From an uncultured Clostridium sp. (GTDB taxonomy: Bacteria; Bacillota; Clostridia; TANB77; CAG-508): a stretch of DNA of 49,498 nucleotides. This document shows, piece by piece, positions 8,661-15,722 of the stretch. The translations under genes and the position numbers were made by a program. Under the pieces are notes generated by a model. That model worked only from the letters and a program-made list of their open reading frames with translations. It made no database searches and was not told the origin of the DNA. Numbering within the stretch: the stretch's first letter is position 1; every line of letters starts with the position of its first letter. The DNA lies in assembly GCA_948467875.1 (NCBI GenBank), contig CAOKFZ010000012.1, positions 1 to 49,498 on the forward strand, written 5' to 3'.

Positions 8661-8834
8661 ATGCGAAGGAGAGAAATAACTTTATTGGAAAATCTAGAAA
8701 AAGAAGAATTAATGAAAATCATTCAAAAGCTAGAACAAGAAAATAAAGCACTAAAAGAAAAAATATATGGAAAAACAGAAGAACGAGAAAAATTAGAAGA
8801 AACAAAAGTTATTTCAAATGAAGAAAATAGGTAA
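8661..8834 (+). CDS. Small coiled-coil protein after jetD
   Basis: A 57-residue frame that begins two bases after the jetD stop. It is almost entirely charged helix (LEKEELMKIIQKLEQENKAL), likely a short coiled coil. No good ribosome site lies directly upstream; translation could be coupled to jetD termination. Its core resembles a fragment at 1877-1978 on the other side of the operon. It could be a real accessory peptide or decayed coding sequence. Confidence 0.35.
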   Translation: MRRREITLLENLEKEELMKIIQKLEQENKALKEKIYGKTEEREKLEETKVISNEENR

Positions 8835-8924
8835 ACACATTCTTTAAATGATGCAGTAAATAAAGCACCAGTTTACAATGATTTGAAAGAATTAAGTGTT
8901 TCGCACGACCATACGCATTTGGAA

Positions 8925-8954
8925 AAATCAAGGGGAAATTACCTTGATTTTTTT
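8925..8954 (+). terminator. Terminator of the Wadjet operon
   Basis: ATCAAGG (8927-8933) pairs with CCTTGAT (8942-8948), followed by a T-run. It is the first terminator after jetD and probably ends the jet transcript. Confidence 0.75.
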
Positions 8955-8984
8955 GTGATTGTTATATACTTTTTTGGAAAATAA

Positions 8985-8993
8985 TGGTATAAT
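8985..8993 (+). promoter_or_regulatory. Extended -10 promoter for the gene at 9030
   Basis: TG-G-TATAAT with TATAAT at 8988-8993, the same element as at 213-218. The gene starts 37 bases downstream with GAGGAGG before it. Confidence 0.6.
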
Positions 8994-9029
8994 CGTAATA
9001 TCAAATAGAAATTTATCGAGGAGGTTAAA

Positions 9030-9509
9030 ATGAAAAAAATATTAATGATTATATTAATAGCCGTAGGAATTTTATTTATAGGTATAAGTGTTTGTTTTTT
9101 TTACAATAATCATAAAACAACATTGGAATTAGAGGATTCAAATAAATATATAATTATAACTGATTCTAAATGGAAAACAATGCTTAATGATGGGGGAAGC
9201 AATACAAATATATTTTACGAAATTTATCCAGATAATAATAGCGTAATTAAAACAACAGAATCTTATCATGCTAATCTGGGTGGTACTCCTAAAACAGATA
9301 AAAAATCAATTACTATAAAAATAGATAATGAACTATCTAAAGAATTATCTACGACTTTAAGTAAGATATTTCAATCAGATGATAAAAATAATTCAAATAA
9401 TTATAATTTTTATACAATAGAAAAACAAAACGAACACAAAGAAATATATAATGAAGATACTATAAAAATATTGAAAGAATTAATAAATAAAATTGAAAGT
9501 AAGAGTTAA
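9030..9509 (+). CDS. Hypothetical single-pass membrane protein
   Basis: A 159-residue protein. A short basic start (MKKI) and one hydrophobic segment (about 5-26) anchor it; the rest is hydrophilic and rich in Asn, Lys and Thr. I do not recognise a family. It follows GAGGAGG at good spacing and its own promoter. The repeats on both sides (8898-8993 and 9531-9608) match those around the YcxB-like remnant, so it is probably cargo of the same kind of cassette. Confidence 0.65.
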   Translation: MKKILMIILIAVGILFIGISVCFFYNNHKTTLELEDSNKYIIITDSKWKTMLNDGGSNTNIFYEIYPDNNSVIKTTESYHANLGGTPKTDKKSITIKIDNELSKELSTTLSKIFQSDDKNNSNNYNFYTIEKQNEHKEIYNEDTIKILKELINKIESKS

Positions 9510-9530
9510 CTTACAAGTTCTGTGGCAGAT

Positions 9531-9608
9531 TTTTTATTCAAAAAACAAGGCGAGTTAATTCCTTTGAAAATTTTTTATGCCATCAGCTTCAAAATTTTAA
9601 TCAAATGC
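9531..9608. repeat. Tail repeat, right copy
   Basis: Imperfect copy of 595-668 in the same orientation, placed after the gene at 9030. It closes the right border of the island; holA and the chromosomal backbone follow. Confidence 0.65.
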
Positions 9609-9648
9609 GAGTATTGAAATTACGAATGAGAGAGGAATGGATACAGCA

Positions 9649-9681
9649 GTCTTTTCAAATTGTGAAGAGGCTGTTTTTTGA
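9649..9681 (+). terminator. Terminator before holA
   Basis: CAGTCTTTTC pairs imperfectly with GAAGAGGCTG across a short loop and is followed by TTTTTT. It isolates holA from the island. Confidence 0.55.
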
Positions 9682-9708
9682 ATATTAGCAAAAATTTTGT
9701 ATTTTCGG

Positions 9709-9737
9709 TTGTGCTTCTAACATATATCTGATATAAT
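9709..9737 (+). promoter_or_regulatory. Promoter for holA and the following genes
   Basis: TTGTGC (9709-9714) and TATAAT (9732-9737) with a 17-base spacer. The holA start is 18 bases after the -10, so the leader is very short. Confidence 0.7.
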
Positions 9738-9754
9738 ACAAAAAGAGGTAAAAA

Positions 9755-10774
9755 ATGGATATAAAATATGAGGAATTAGAGAAAGACTTAAGCACTGGCG
9801 CTTTGAAACCATTGTACTTATTGTATGGAGAAGAAACTTATTTAATTGACTTGGGCTTAAAAAAAATCAAAAAAAATTTTGGTGAGCTTGTGCAAGGCAT
9901 AAATTTTGTTATGATAGACGAAAATAACTGTAATGAACTTATTGCTAACATGGAAGTTCCAGCATTTGGTTATGATAAAAAATTGATTATTGTAAAAAAT
10001 TCTGGTTTATTCAAAAAAGATGGACGAAAGAAAGAGCCTACGCATCTTCAAAAAATAGTGAGTGAATATATATTAGAAAATTTGCCTAATATACAAGAAA
10101 CGCTTGTTGTGGTTTTTGTAGAAAATACAGTTGACAAAAATGTTGTTTATGAGGTAATTTGCAAAGAAGGAATTGTCTGCGAAATAGCCGAATTGAAGGT
10201 TTCGCAGTTGGTGGCAAAATTGAAGCAAGTTTGTGAGTTATACCAAGTCAAAGTGGAAAATCATGTTTTGCAGTATTTAATTGAAATTTGTGGGACGAAT
10301 TTGCAAATTTTGATGAATGAAATTAGAAAATTGATTGAATATGCAGGCGAAGGCGGAAAAATCACGCAAGATAGTGTGGACTGTTTGGCGATCAAACAAA
10401 TGGAAAGTGTCATTTTTGAGCTGACCGATAATTTAGGGAATAAAAAAATCGACAAAGCCATGGAAGTTTTGGAAAATTTGATTTATCAAAAAGAGCCACT
10501 TCAAAAAATTTTGATTACTCTTTACAATCATTTTAAAAAGTTGTTTTTATGTAGCATTGCGTTAAAGCTAAATAAAGATATCACAAAGGTGCTGAGTTTG
10601 AAACCAAATCAAACCTTTTTGGTAAGCAAATATAAAAAGCAAGTTTCTTATTTTAAACAAACAGATTTAAGAAGGATTTTAAAAGAATTTGTAGAAATGG
10701 ACTATAAATCCAAAAATGGTTTGGTGGATTTGAATGTGGCTTTAAAGAGCGTTTTGTGTACCTATTGCTCATAA
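9755..10774 (+). CDS. holA: DNA polymerase III delta subunit
   Basis: A 339-residue protein, usual length for HolA, the clamp-loader subunit that opens the beta clamp. The N-terminal LYLLYGEETYLIDLGLKKIK and the loop PAFGYDKKLIIVKN fit the family. The C-terminal helical domain (about 210-335) includes QKEPLQKILITLYNHFKKL. Start ATG 9755 follows AAAGAGG. The gene ends 24 bases before the pseudo-SGNH gene, which has its own ribosome site. Other firmicutes have rpsT near holA; here a surface gene follows instead. Confidence 0.93.
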   Translation: MDIKYEELEKDLSTGALKPLYLLYGEETYLIDLGLKKIKKNFGELVQGINFVMIDENNCNELIANMEVPAFGYDKKLIIVKNSGLFKKDGRKKEPTHLQKIVSEYILENLPNIQETLVVVFVENTVDKNVVYEVICKEGIVCEIAELKVSQLVAKLKQVCELYQVKVENHVLQYLIEICGTNLQILMNEIRKLIEYAGEGGKITQDSVDCLAIKQMESVIFELTDNLGNKKIDKAMEVLENLIYQKEPLQKILITLYNHFKKLFLCSIALKLNKDITKVLSLKPNQTFLVSKYKKQVSYFKQTDLRRILKEFVEMDYKSKNGLVDLNVALKSVLCTYCS

Positions 10775-10798
10775 AGTTTTGTTACAAAGGAGAGAAAA

Positions 10799-11905
10799 AT
10801 GGAAGATAAAAAGAAAGTGATTTTTGCAGGCGTTGCAATTATGATTCTATTGATTTTGATAGGAACGATTGTTAGAAGTGCATTACAGGTAAAAATTGAG
10901 CCTGACAATTTTGAAATTATCGAAGAAACAGATCGTGATACATTAGTTGGCAAGCAAGCCGAAAAAGTGGCAGCTTATCATTTAGTAACCTATGCACAAA
11001 ATGCCAATGAGCATAGTTTTGTCAAAAATTTAGAAGTGGAAGCCGCAAGTGAAGGACCTGTGAAATTTGTGATTGGCACGATTGATGAAAATTCTAGAAT
11101 AGAAAAAAGAATGACATTTGAGCTAGATTGCAAACAAGGAAAAAATACTTTTGATTTATTACAGAATAGATATATGCTGAAAAAAGGCGAATATTTATGG
11201 ATGGATATGGAGGGACAAGATACGCTTTATAAAGAGGAAGGCTCCTCTGCGAAATCACTTGTGCAAAGCGAAACTAATCAAGTCTTGGGAGAAATGCCAG
11301 TCCAAGAAAGTGATTATCTTTTGCCATTTTCTTATACTTTGCAAAAGGCAGACGAATATCGCTGTTTGGTCATTGGCAATGAAATCACAACAAATGCCAA
11401 TGCACAAGGTTTGAATGCAACCGATATGGAACATGATTATTTTCATTTGACGAAAACAAGGTTGGAAAATATTTTTGAAAAAGTGAGCATGAATTGCATA
11501 AATATAGCCCCTTGGGAAAAAAGTTTGGAAATAGAAATCAACAAAAATATTTTGAAAAGTGATACACTAAAAAATTTAGATTTGGTCATTCTTCAATTGG
11601 GCGAAAACTTGAATCCTGTTTCTGACTTCGAAAAGAAAATGGAGAATTTGGTTAAATATATCCAAGAATATTCTCCGCATGCTGAAATCATTTGGATGAG
11701 TGGTTGGAATATGCAAGGAACTGTTTTAAATACAATTCCAGCGATTTGTGAGAGAGAACAAGTCCAATTTATGAGTATTGCAGATTTGTATGCAACAGAT
11801 TATCAATCACTTGTAGACCAAGAAGCGTTGCTTTATTATCCGAATAATGAGGCCATGCAAACCATTTCCAATCGTTTGATGGAAATTTTGAAATTTGATT
11901 TCTAA
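10799..11905 (+). CDS. Membrane-anchored SGNH-fold protein lacking catalytic Ser and His
   Basis: A 368-residue protein with a membrane anchor (about 8-28), an extracytoplasmic beta-rich region (about 35-180) and a C-terminal SGNH-like domain. That domain is clearly a paralogue of the second domain of the 19552 protein: LVIGNEIT against LVIGNSIT, TDMEHDYFHL against TDKEHDYYYL, LGENLNP against LGDNCVP, YYPNNEAM against FHPNNEGM. The nucleophile Ser is Glu195 here and the catalytic His is Tyr347, so hydrolase activity is unlikely. It may bind acylated glycan or act as a partner in acyl transfer. AAAGGAGAG precedes the ATG. It opens the acylation gene cluster. Confidence 0.75.
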   Translation: MEDKKKVIFAGVAIMILLILIGTIVRSALQVKIEPDNFEIIEETDRDTLVGKQAEKVAAYHLVTYAQNANEHSFVKNLEVEAASEGPVKFVIGTIDENSRIEKRMTFELDCKQGKNTFDLLQNRYMLKKGEYLWMDMEGQDTLYKEEGSSAKSLVQSETNQVLGEMPVQESDYLLPFSYTLQKADEYRCLVIGNEITTNANAQGLNATDMEHDYFHLTKTRLENIFEKVSMNCINIAPWEKSLEIEINKNILKSDTLKNLDLVILQLGENLNPVSDFEKKMENLVKYIQEYSPHAEIIWMSGWNMQGTVLNTIPAICEREQVQFMSIADLYATDYQSLVDQEALLYYPNNEAMQTISNRLMEILKFDF

Positions 11906-11948
11906 TTCTAAAAACAACATAAAATCTTGTGAAAGGAATAAATTTGAA

Positions 11949-12365
11949 ATGAACGAATATGAATTAAAAGATTTGAAAATAGGTATGACAGAAGAATTTT
12001 GTGTCAAAATGACAGAAGAAATGCAAGCTGATTTTCGTAAAATCACAGGCGATGTTAACCCTATGCATAGTAGCAAAGAATTTGCAAAGCAAAGAGGTTT
12101 TTCGGACAAACTCGTTTTTGGCATGCTGACTGCTTCGTTTTTTTCAAAATTGGTGGGGGTTTATTTGCCAGGAAAAAATTGCCTTTTTCAAGAGTGCAAA
12201 GACATTCGTTTTCATAGTCCCGTTTTTGTGGGAGATGAATTGACCGTAAAAGGCGAAATTACTGAAATTGACGAAAGATTTGCGCGTATTGCCATTAAGG
12301 CAACAATTCGTAACCAAGAAAAGAAAAAAGTATGTTCTGCAAAATTAATGGTTGGTGTTTTATAA
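11949..12365 (+). CDS. MaoC-like (R)-specific enoyl hydratase
   Basis: A 138-residue hot-dog-fold hydratase. ITGDVNPMH carries the catalytic Asp35 and His40, and VFGMLTASF follows, as in PhaJ-type (R)-specific enoyl-CoA or enoyl-ACP hydratases. It would add water to a 2-enoyl thioester or remove it from an (R)-3-hydroxyacyl one. The ATG at 11949 gives the standard N-terminus; an in-frame ATG at 11895 would add 18 unrelated residues. AAAGGA lies 11 bases upstream, rather far. The next gene is an SDR reductase 10 bases away, so the pair likely interconverts 3-oxo, 3-hydroxy and enoyl forms on the carrier protein at 17667. Confidence 0.82.
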   Translation: MNEYELKDLKIGMTEEFCVKMTEEMQADFRKITGDVNPMHSSKEFAKQRGFSDKLVFGMLTASFFSKLVGVYLPGKNCLFQECKDIRFHSPVFVGDELTVKGEITEIDERFARIAIKATIRNQEKKKVCSAKLMVGVL

Positions 12366-12375
12366 AGGAGGAAAA

Positions 12376-13113
12376 ATGGGTAAAATTTATTTGTTAATTG
12401 GTGCAACATCAGAGATTGGAATGGCATATTTGGAAAAGTTAAATCAGCAAAATGAGAAAATGACTGTGATTGCCATGTATAATGGAAACAAAGAAAAATT
12501 GGAAGTACAAGCAAAATCTTGGGAGAACATTATCATAGATTATGTATCATGCGATTTGTCGAAAGTAGAAGAGGTTCAAAAAGTAGCCAACTATATCAAG
12601 GAAAAATACGAGGCGCCAACACATGTTTTGCATTTGGCAGCTAGGAAGTTTGAATATGTCAAATTCACAAAATTGGATTGGGAAAATGTTTGCTTGGATT
12701 TGGAAATTCAGGTGCACAGTTTTGCAGAACTTATGAAAACATTTTTGCCAGTGATGGCAAAACGAAAATATGGCAAAATTGTGGTCATGCTAAGTAGTGT
12801 GACAAAAGGAGTTCCGCCCAAATATTTGGCAAGTTACACAATGGTAAAATATGCATTAATGGGACTTGTTGCGAGTTTGGTTTCAGAATACAAAGAAAAA
12901 GGAATCAACATTAATGCTATTTCGCCAACCATGGTGGAAACGAATTTTTTAAGCGAAATTGATGAGCGTATTGTTGAAATGACAAGCCAAAATTCAAGTT
13001 TAAAACGTAATATAAAAGTCGAAGAAGTAGCCAGTGGAATTGAATATTTGATGTCAGATGAGGCGGCGTACATTAATGGCTTGAATTTGCCGATGACAGG
13101 GGGAGATATATGA
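12376..13113 (+). CDS. Short-chain dehydrogenase/reductase, FabG-like
   Basis: A 245-residue classical SDR. The cofactor loop is GATSEIG (about 9-15); the catalytic set is the Ser in MLSSVTKG plus Tyr154 and Lys158 in SYTMVKYAL. ISPTMVETNF and the end NGLNLPMTGG are typical of FabG-like reductases. It probably reduces a 3-oxoacyl thioester with NAD(P)H. The ATG at 12376 follows AAAGGAGG with ideal spacing; the upstream ATG at 12352 overlaps the MaoC stop and is unlikely. The stop overlaps the next start (ATGA at 13110). Confidence 0.87.
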   Translation: MGKIYLLIGATSEIGMAYLEKLNQQNEKMTVIAMYNGNKEKLEVQAKSWENIIIDYVSCDLSKVEEVQKVANYIKEKYEAPTHVLHLAARKFEYVKFTKLDWENVCLDLEIQVHSFAELMKTFLPVMAKRKYGKIVVMLSSVTKGVPPKYLASYTMVKYALMGLVASLVSEYKEKGININAISPTMVETNFLSEIDERIVEMTSQNSSLKRNIKVEEVASGIEYLMSDEAAYINGLNLPMTGGDI

Positions 13114-14087
13114 ATAAAGCGTTTTTTAAATTTATAGGAAAAATAATATTATTAATTTGCTTGATATGGGGCATTTTTGCAGTGATTGCGCGCAATTTTG
13201 GCATGTATATTTATGATGAAGAATATGCATCTTATCAGCAAACTTTAGATTACATAAATACAAGCAATGAATACAATCATACTTTGATTTTTGGTGATTC
13301 AGTTGCAAAAGCTGGTATTATTCCAAGTCTTCTTTCAGAAGATACGTACAATATTTCGATGGCGGGAGCGACGACCATTGAGCAATATTACATGTTGCAA
13401 GATTATTTGGAACATCATGAGCCACCAAAAACGCTGATTATGATGTATTTCATTGGTGCCAATGATTCCATTGACGATTTTTTCTGGCATAGAACGCTGT
13501 ATTTTAATTGCTTGAAAACGAGCCAGTTTAAGGAAATTGTGCAAAATGGAGCCTTTGCAGAAAATGAAAAAACAGAAGCGATTTTGCGATTTTTGCAATA
13601 TAAATTATGTAGCCCAAGCATGTATTATGCGGCGATCAAAAATGCAATGTTTGAAAATCGTTATGATGTCAACCGAACGGAATATGAGACATCAGCTCAA
13701 AACAAAGGGCAACATTATTTTGGGACAGAGGCTTCTTTTGCGCCAAACAATGTGACGATTACAGGAAAGCAGCATTTTGAGGTGCTTCCGATTATTGATG
13801 TGTATATGCAAAAGTGCATTGAGCAATGTGCTCAAAATGGAATTCAGGTAATCCTTGAGCAGCATCCTATCAATGCTTCCACTTTTGCCAATATGAGCAG
13901 CGAATATAAGCAAGAATATATGGATTATATAAAAAGTTTGGCTGAAAAATATCCAGAAATTATTGTCCACACAGATTATAATATTTGTGATGATGATTGG
14001 CTTGGCGATTTCTCGCACTTAAATGAAAATGGAGCCACCAAGTTTACACTTGAGCTAAAAGAAAAATATGGGGAATATTTGAAGTAA
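13110..14087 (+). CDS. AlgJ/DltD-like membrane-anchored SGNH acyltransferase partner
   Basis: A 325-residue protein with one N-terminal membrane helix (about 9-28) and an outside SGNH fold: block I IFGDSVAKAG (Ser64), GANDS (about 118-122) and DFSHLNENG (Asp300, His303). The layout resembles AlgJ, AlgX, DltD and PatB proteins, which take acyl groups passed out by an MBOAT protein and place them on a polymer. The MBOAT gene is at 17906. Its start overlaps the SDR stop, so the SDR and this gene are coupled. A hydrolase role is possible instead. Confidence 0.78.
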   Translation: MNKAFFKFIGKIILLICLIWGIFAVIARNFGMYIYDEEYASYQQTLDYINTSNEYNHTLIFGDSVAKAGIIPSLLSEDTYNISMAGATTIEQYYMLQDYLEHHEPPKTLIMMYFIGANDSIDDFFWHRTLYFNCLKTSQFKEIVQNGAFAENEKTEAILRFLQYKLCSPSMYYAAIKNAMFENRYDVNRTEYETSAQNKGQHYFGTEASFAPNNVTITGKQHFEVLPIIDVYMQKCIEQCAQNGIQVILEQHPINASTFANMSSEYKQEYMDYIKSLAEKYPEIIVHTDYNICDDDWLGDFSHLNENGATKFTLELKEKYGEYLK

Positions 14088-14116
14088 GGTTTAACCCAAT
14101 TTGCCAAAAAGTAAAA

Positions 14117-14146
14117 CAATAGCACACTATTAATAGTGCACTATTG
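14117..14146. repeat. 30-bp imperfect palindrome
   Basis: Two 15-base arms (CAATAGCACACTATT and AATAGTGCACTATTG) match as inverted copies with two mismatches. No T-run follows, so it is more like an operator or a junction than a terminator. It lies where the acylation cluster is interrupted by the GNAT and Fic genes. Confidence 0.5.
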
Positions 14147-14197
14147 AAATTTTGGGATTGAAATATTGATAGATATCAAGCTTAAATTGGAGAAAAT

Positions 14198-14689
14198 ATG
14201 AATATAGAAGATAAAATGAATTATGTATTTAGAAAAATTGCGAAAGATGAATTTGATAAACTACATGACTTATTTCCAGATAATGAACCAATGTGGTTAA
14301 AATATCGAGACATGAGATTAAAAGAATTTACTCATAAAGAAATTGATGTTTATGTGATTGAATTAAATAATACTTTTATAGGAGAATTAACAATTAATTA
14401 TATCAGTCATGATTTGACTTCTGAGACGATACCAAATCAGAGAGTTTACCTTCAGGCTTTTAGATTAGATAAAAAATATCAGGGACTAGGACTTGGGCAA
14501 AAGTTAATCCAATTTGCTTTATCAGATTTAGAAAAGCAGGGCTATACTGAATTTACGATTGGTGTTGACGATGCTAATGAGAAAGCAAAACATATTTATT
14601 TTAAATTTGGGTTTACAGAAGCAATTGATAGAGGTTATGGAAATGAATTTGACCCAAGTGATTATACATTATATATGAGAAGGATTTAG
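14198..14689 (+). CDS. GNAT family N-acetyltransferase
   Basis: A 163-residue GNAT protein. The acetyl-CoA loop is KYQGLGLGQKLIQFAL (Q/RxxGxG/A type), followed by GVDDANEKAKHIYFKFGF, the usual motif B ending. The acceptor is not predictable. GGAG is 10 bases before the ATG. It has no link in function to the acylation genes on either side and probably came in with the Fic gene that follows. Confidence 0.88.
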   Translation: MNIEDKMNYVFRKIAKDEFDKLHDLFPDNEPMWLKYRDMRLKEFTHKEIDVYVIELNNTFIGELTINYISHDLTSETIPNQRVYLQAFRLDKKYQGLGLGQKLIQFALSDLEKQGYTEFTIGVDDANEKAKHIYFKFGFTEAIDRGYGNEFDPSDYTLYMRRI

Positions 14690-14747
14690 AAAATAAATTT
14701 AAGAGATGCAAAAAATAACAAAATATTTAGATAAAAGGACGTGTTTT

Positions 14748-15701
14748 ATGAACGAAAAAAAGAATGAAATTATTTTGTTTGAAAATCAAGAAGTAAAATT
14801 AGAAGTTAATTTAAAAGACGAAACTGTGTGGCTGAATAGACAACAATTGTCAAAACTATTTGATAGAGATATAAAGACAATTGGTAAACATATTAATAAT
14901 GCTTTAAATGAAGAATTATTGGAAGATAATTCAGTTGTCGCAAATTTTGCGACAACTGCTTCAGATGGAAAAACTTATCAAGTTGAATATTATAACTTAG
15001 ATATGATATTAAGTGTTGGATATAGAGTAAAATCTAATAAGGGAATTATTTTTAGGAGATGGGCGAACAAAGTTCTAAAAGACTATATGTTAAAAGGGTA
15101 TAGTGTTAATCAAAAAAGATTAGAATATTTAGAAAAAACAATTCAATTAATTGATATAGCTAATCGTATAGATAAACGATTAGAAAACAATGATGCAAAA
15201 GAAATTTTGAAGGTAATAGGAGATTATTCAAAAGCGTTAGATTTATTGGATGATTATGATCATAGAACATTGAAGAAAATTTCTGGAAAGGTAGATGAAA
15301 GAAAAATTGAATATAGTCAATGTATAGAAATTATTAATCAGTTAAAGTTTAAGGAAGAAAGTTCGTTATTTGCAGTTGAAAGAGACAGGGGATTAGAATC
15401 AATTATAGGAAATATATATCAAAGTTTTGCTGGGCAAGATGTTTATAAAAGTATTGAAGAAAAAGGTGCAAATTTTCTATATTTAATTGTTAAAAATCAT
15501 GTTTTTACAGATGGAAATAAACGAATTGCTGCAACACTATTCATTTACTTTTTGAGTTTTTACGGTATTTTATATAAAGCTGGAAAACAAACGATTGATA
15601 ACAATACTTTAGCTGCTTTGACATTATTGATTGCAGAATCAAATCCAAGAGAAAAGGATGTGATTATAGATTTAGTAATGAATTTTTTAAATAATGAATA
15701 A
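14748..15701 (+). CDS. RhuM-Fic/DOC fusion protein
   Basis: A 317-residue protein. Residues about 1-115 match the RhuM (virulence protein) domain: ENQEVKLEV, ETVWLNRQQLSKLF, then YYNLDMILSVGYRV and FRRWANKVLKDYML. The C-terminal half is a Fic domain with HVFTDGNKR (His251), the full catalytic loop, so it probably transfers AMP or a related group from a nucleotide to a protein. The ATG at 14748 follows AAAGGA; an ATG at 14706 would add 14 residues not seen in the family. Such proteins are common as mobile toxin-like cargo. It sits inside the acylation cluster, 21 bases before the FkbH gene. Confidence 0.85.
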   Translation: MNEKKNEIILFENQEVKLEVNLKDETVWLNRQQLSKLFDRDIKTIGKHINNALNEELLEDNSVVANFATTASDGKTYQVEYYNLDMILSVGYRVKSNKGIIFRRWANKVLKDYMLKGYSVNQKRLEYLEKTIQLIDIANRIDKRLENNDAKEILKVIGDYSKALDLLDDYDHRTLKKISGKVDERKIEYSQCIEIINQLKFKEESSLFAVERDRGLESIIGNIYQSFAGQDVYKSIEEKGANFLYLIVKNHVFTDGNKRIAATLFIYFLSFYGILYKAGKQTIDNNTLAALTLLIAESNPREKDVIIDLVMNFLNNE

Positions 15702-15722
15702 AAAATAGAAAGGAGACTAACT

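Larger units (their letters stand above)
8898..8993. repeat. Island-flanking direct repeat, right copy
   Basis: Partner of 111-218, in the same orientation and about 8.8 kb away, with the same terminator and extended -10. It sits directly upstream of the gene at 9030, as the left copy sits upstream of the gene at 250. Confidence 0.75.

Noticed and set aside
12352..12375. Earlier ATG for the SDR gene
   Set aside because: It would overlap the end of the MaoC gene and add residues encoded by the ribosome site itself (Lys-Gly-Gly).
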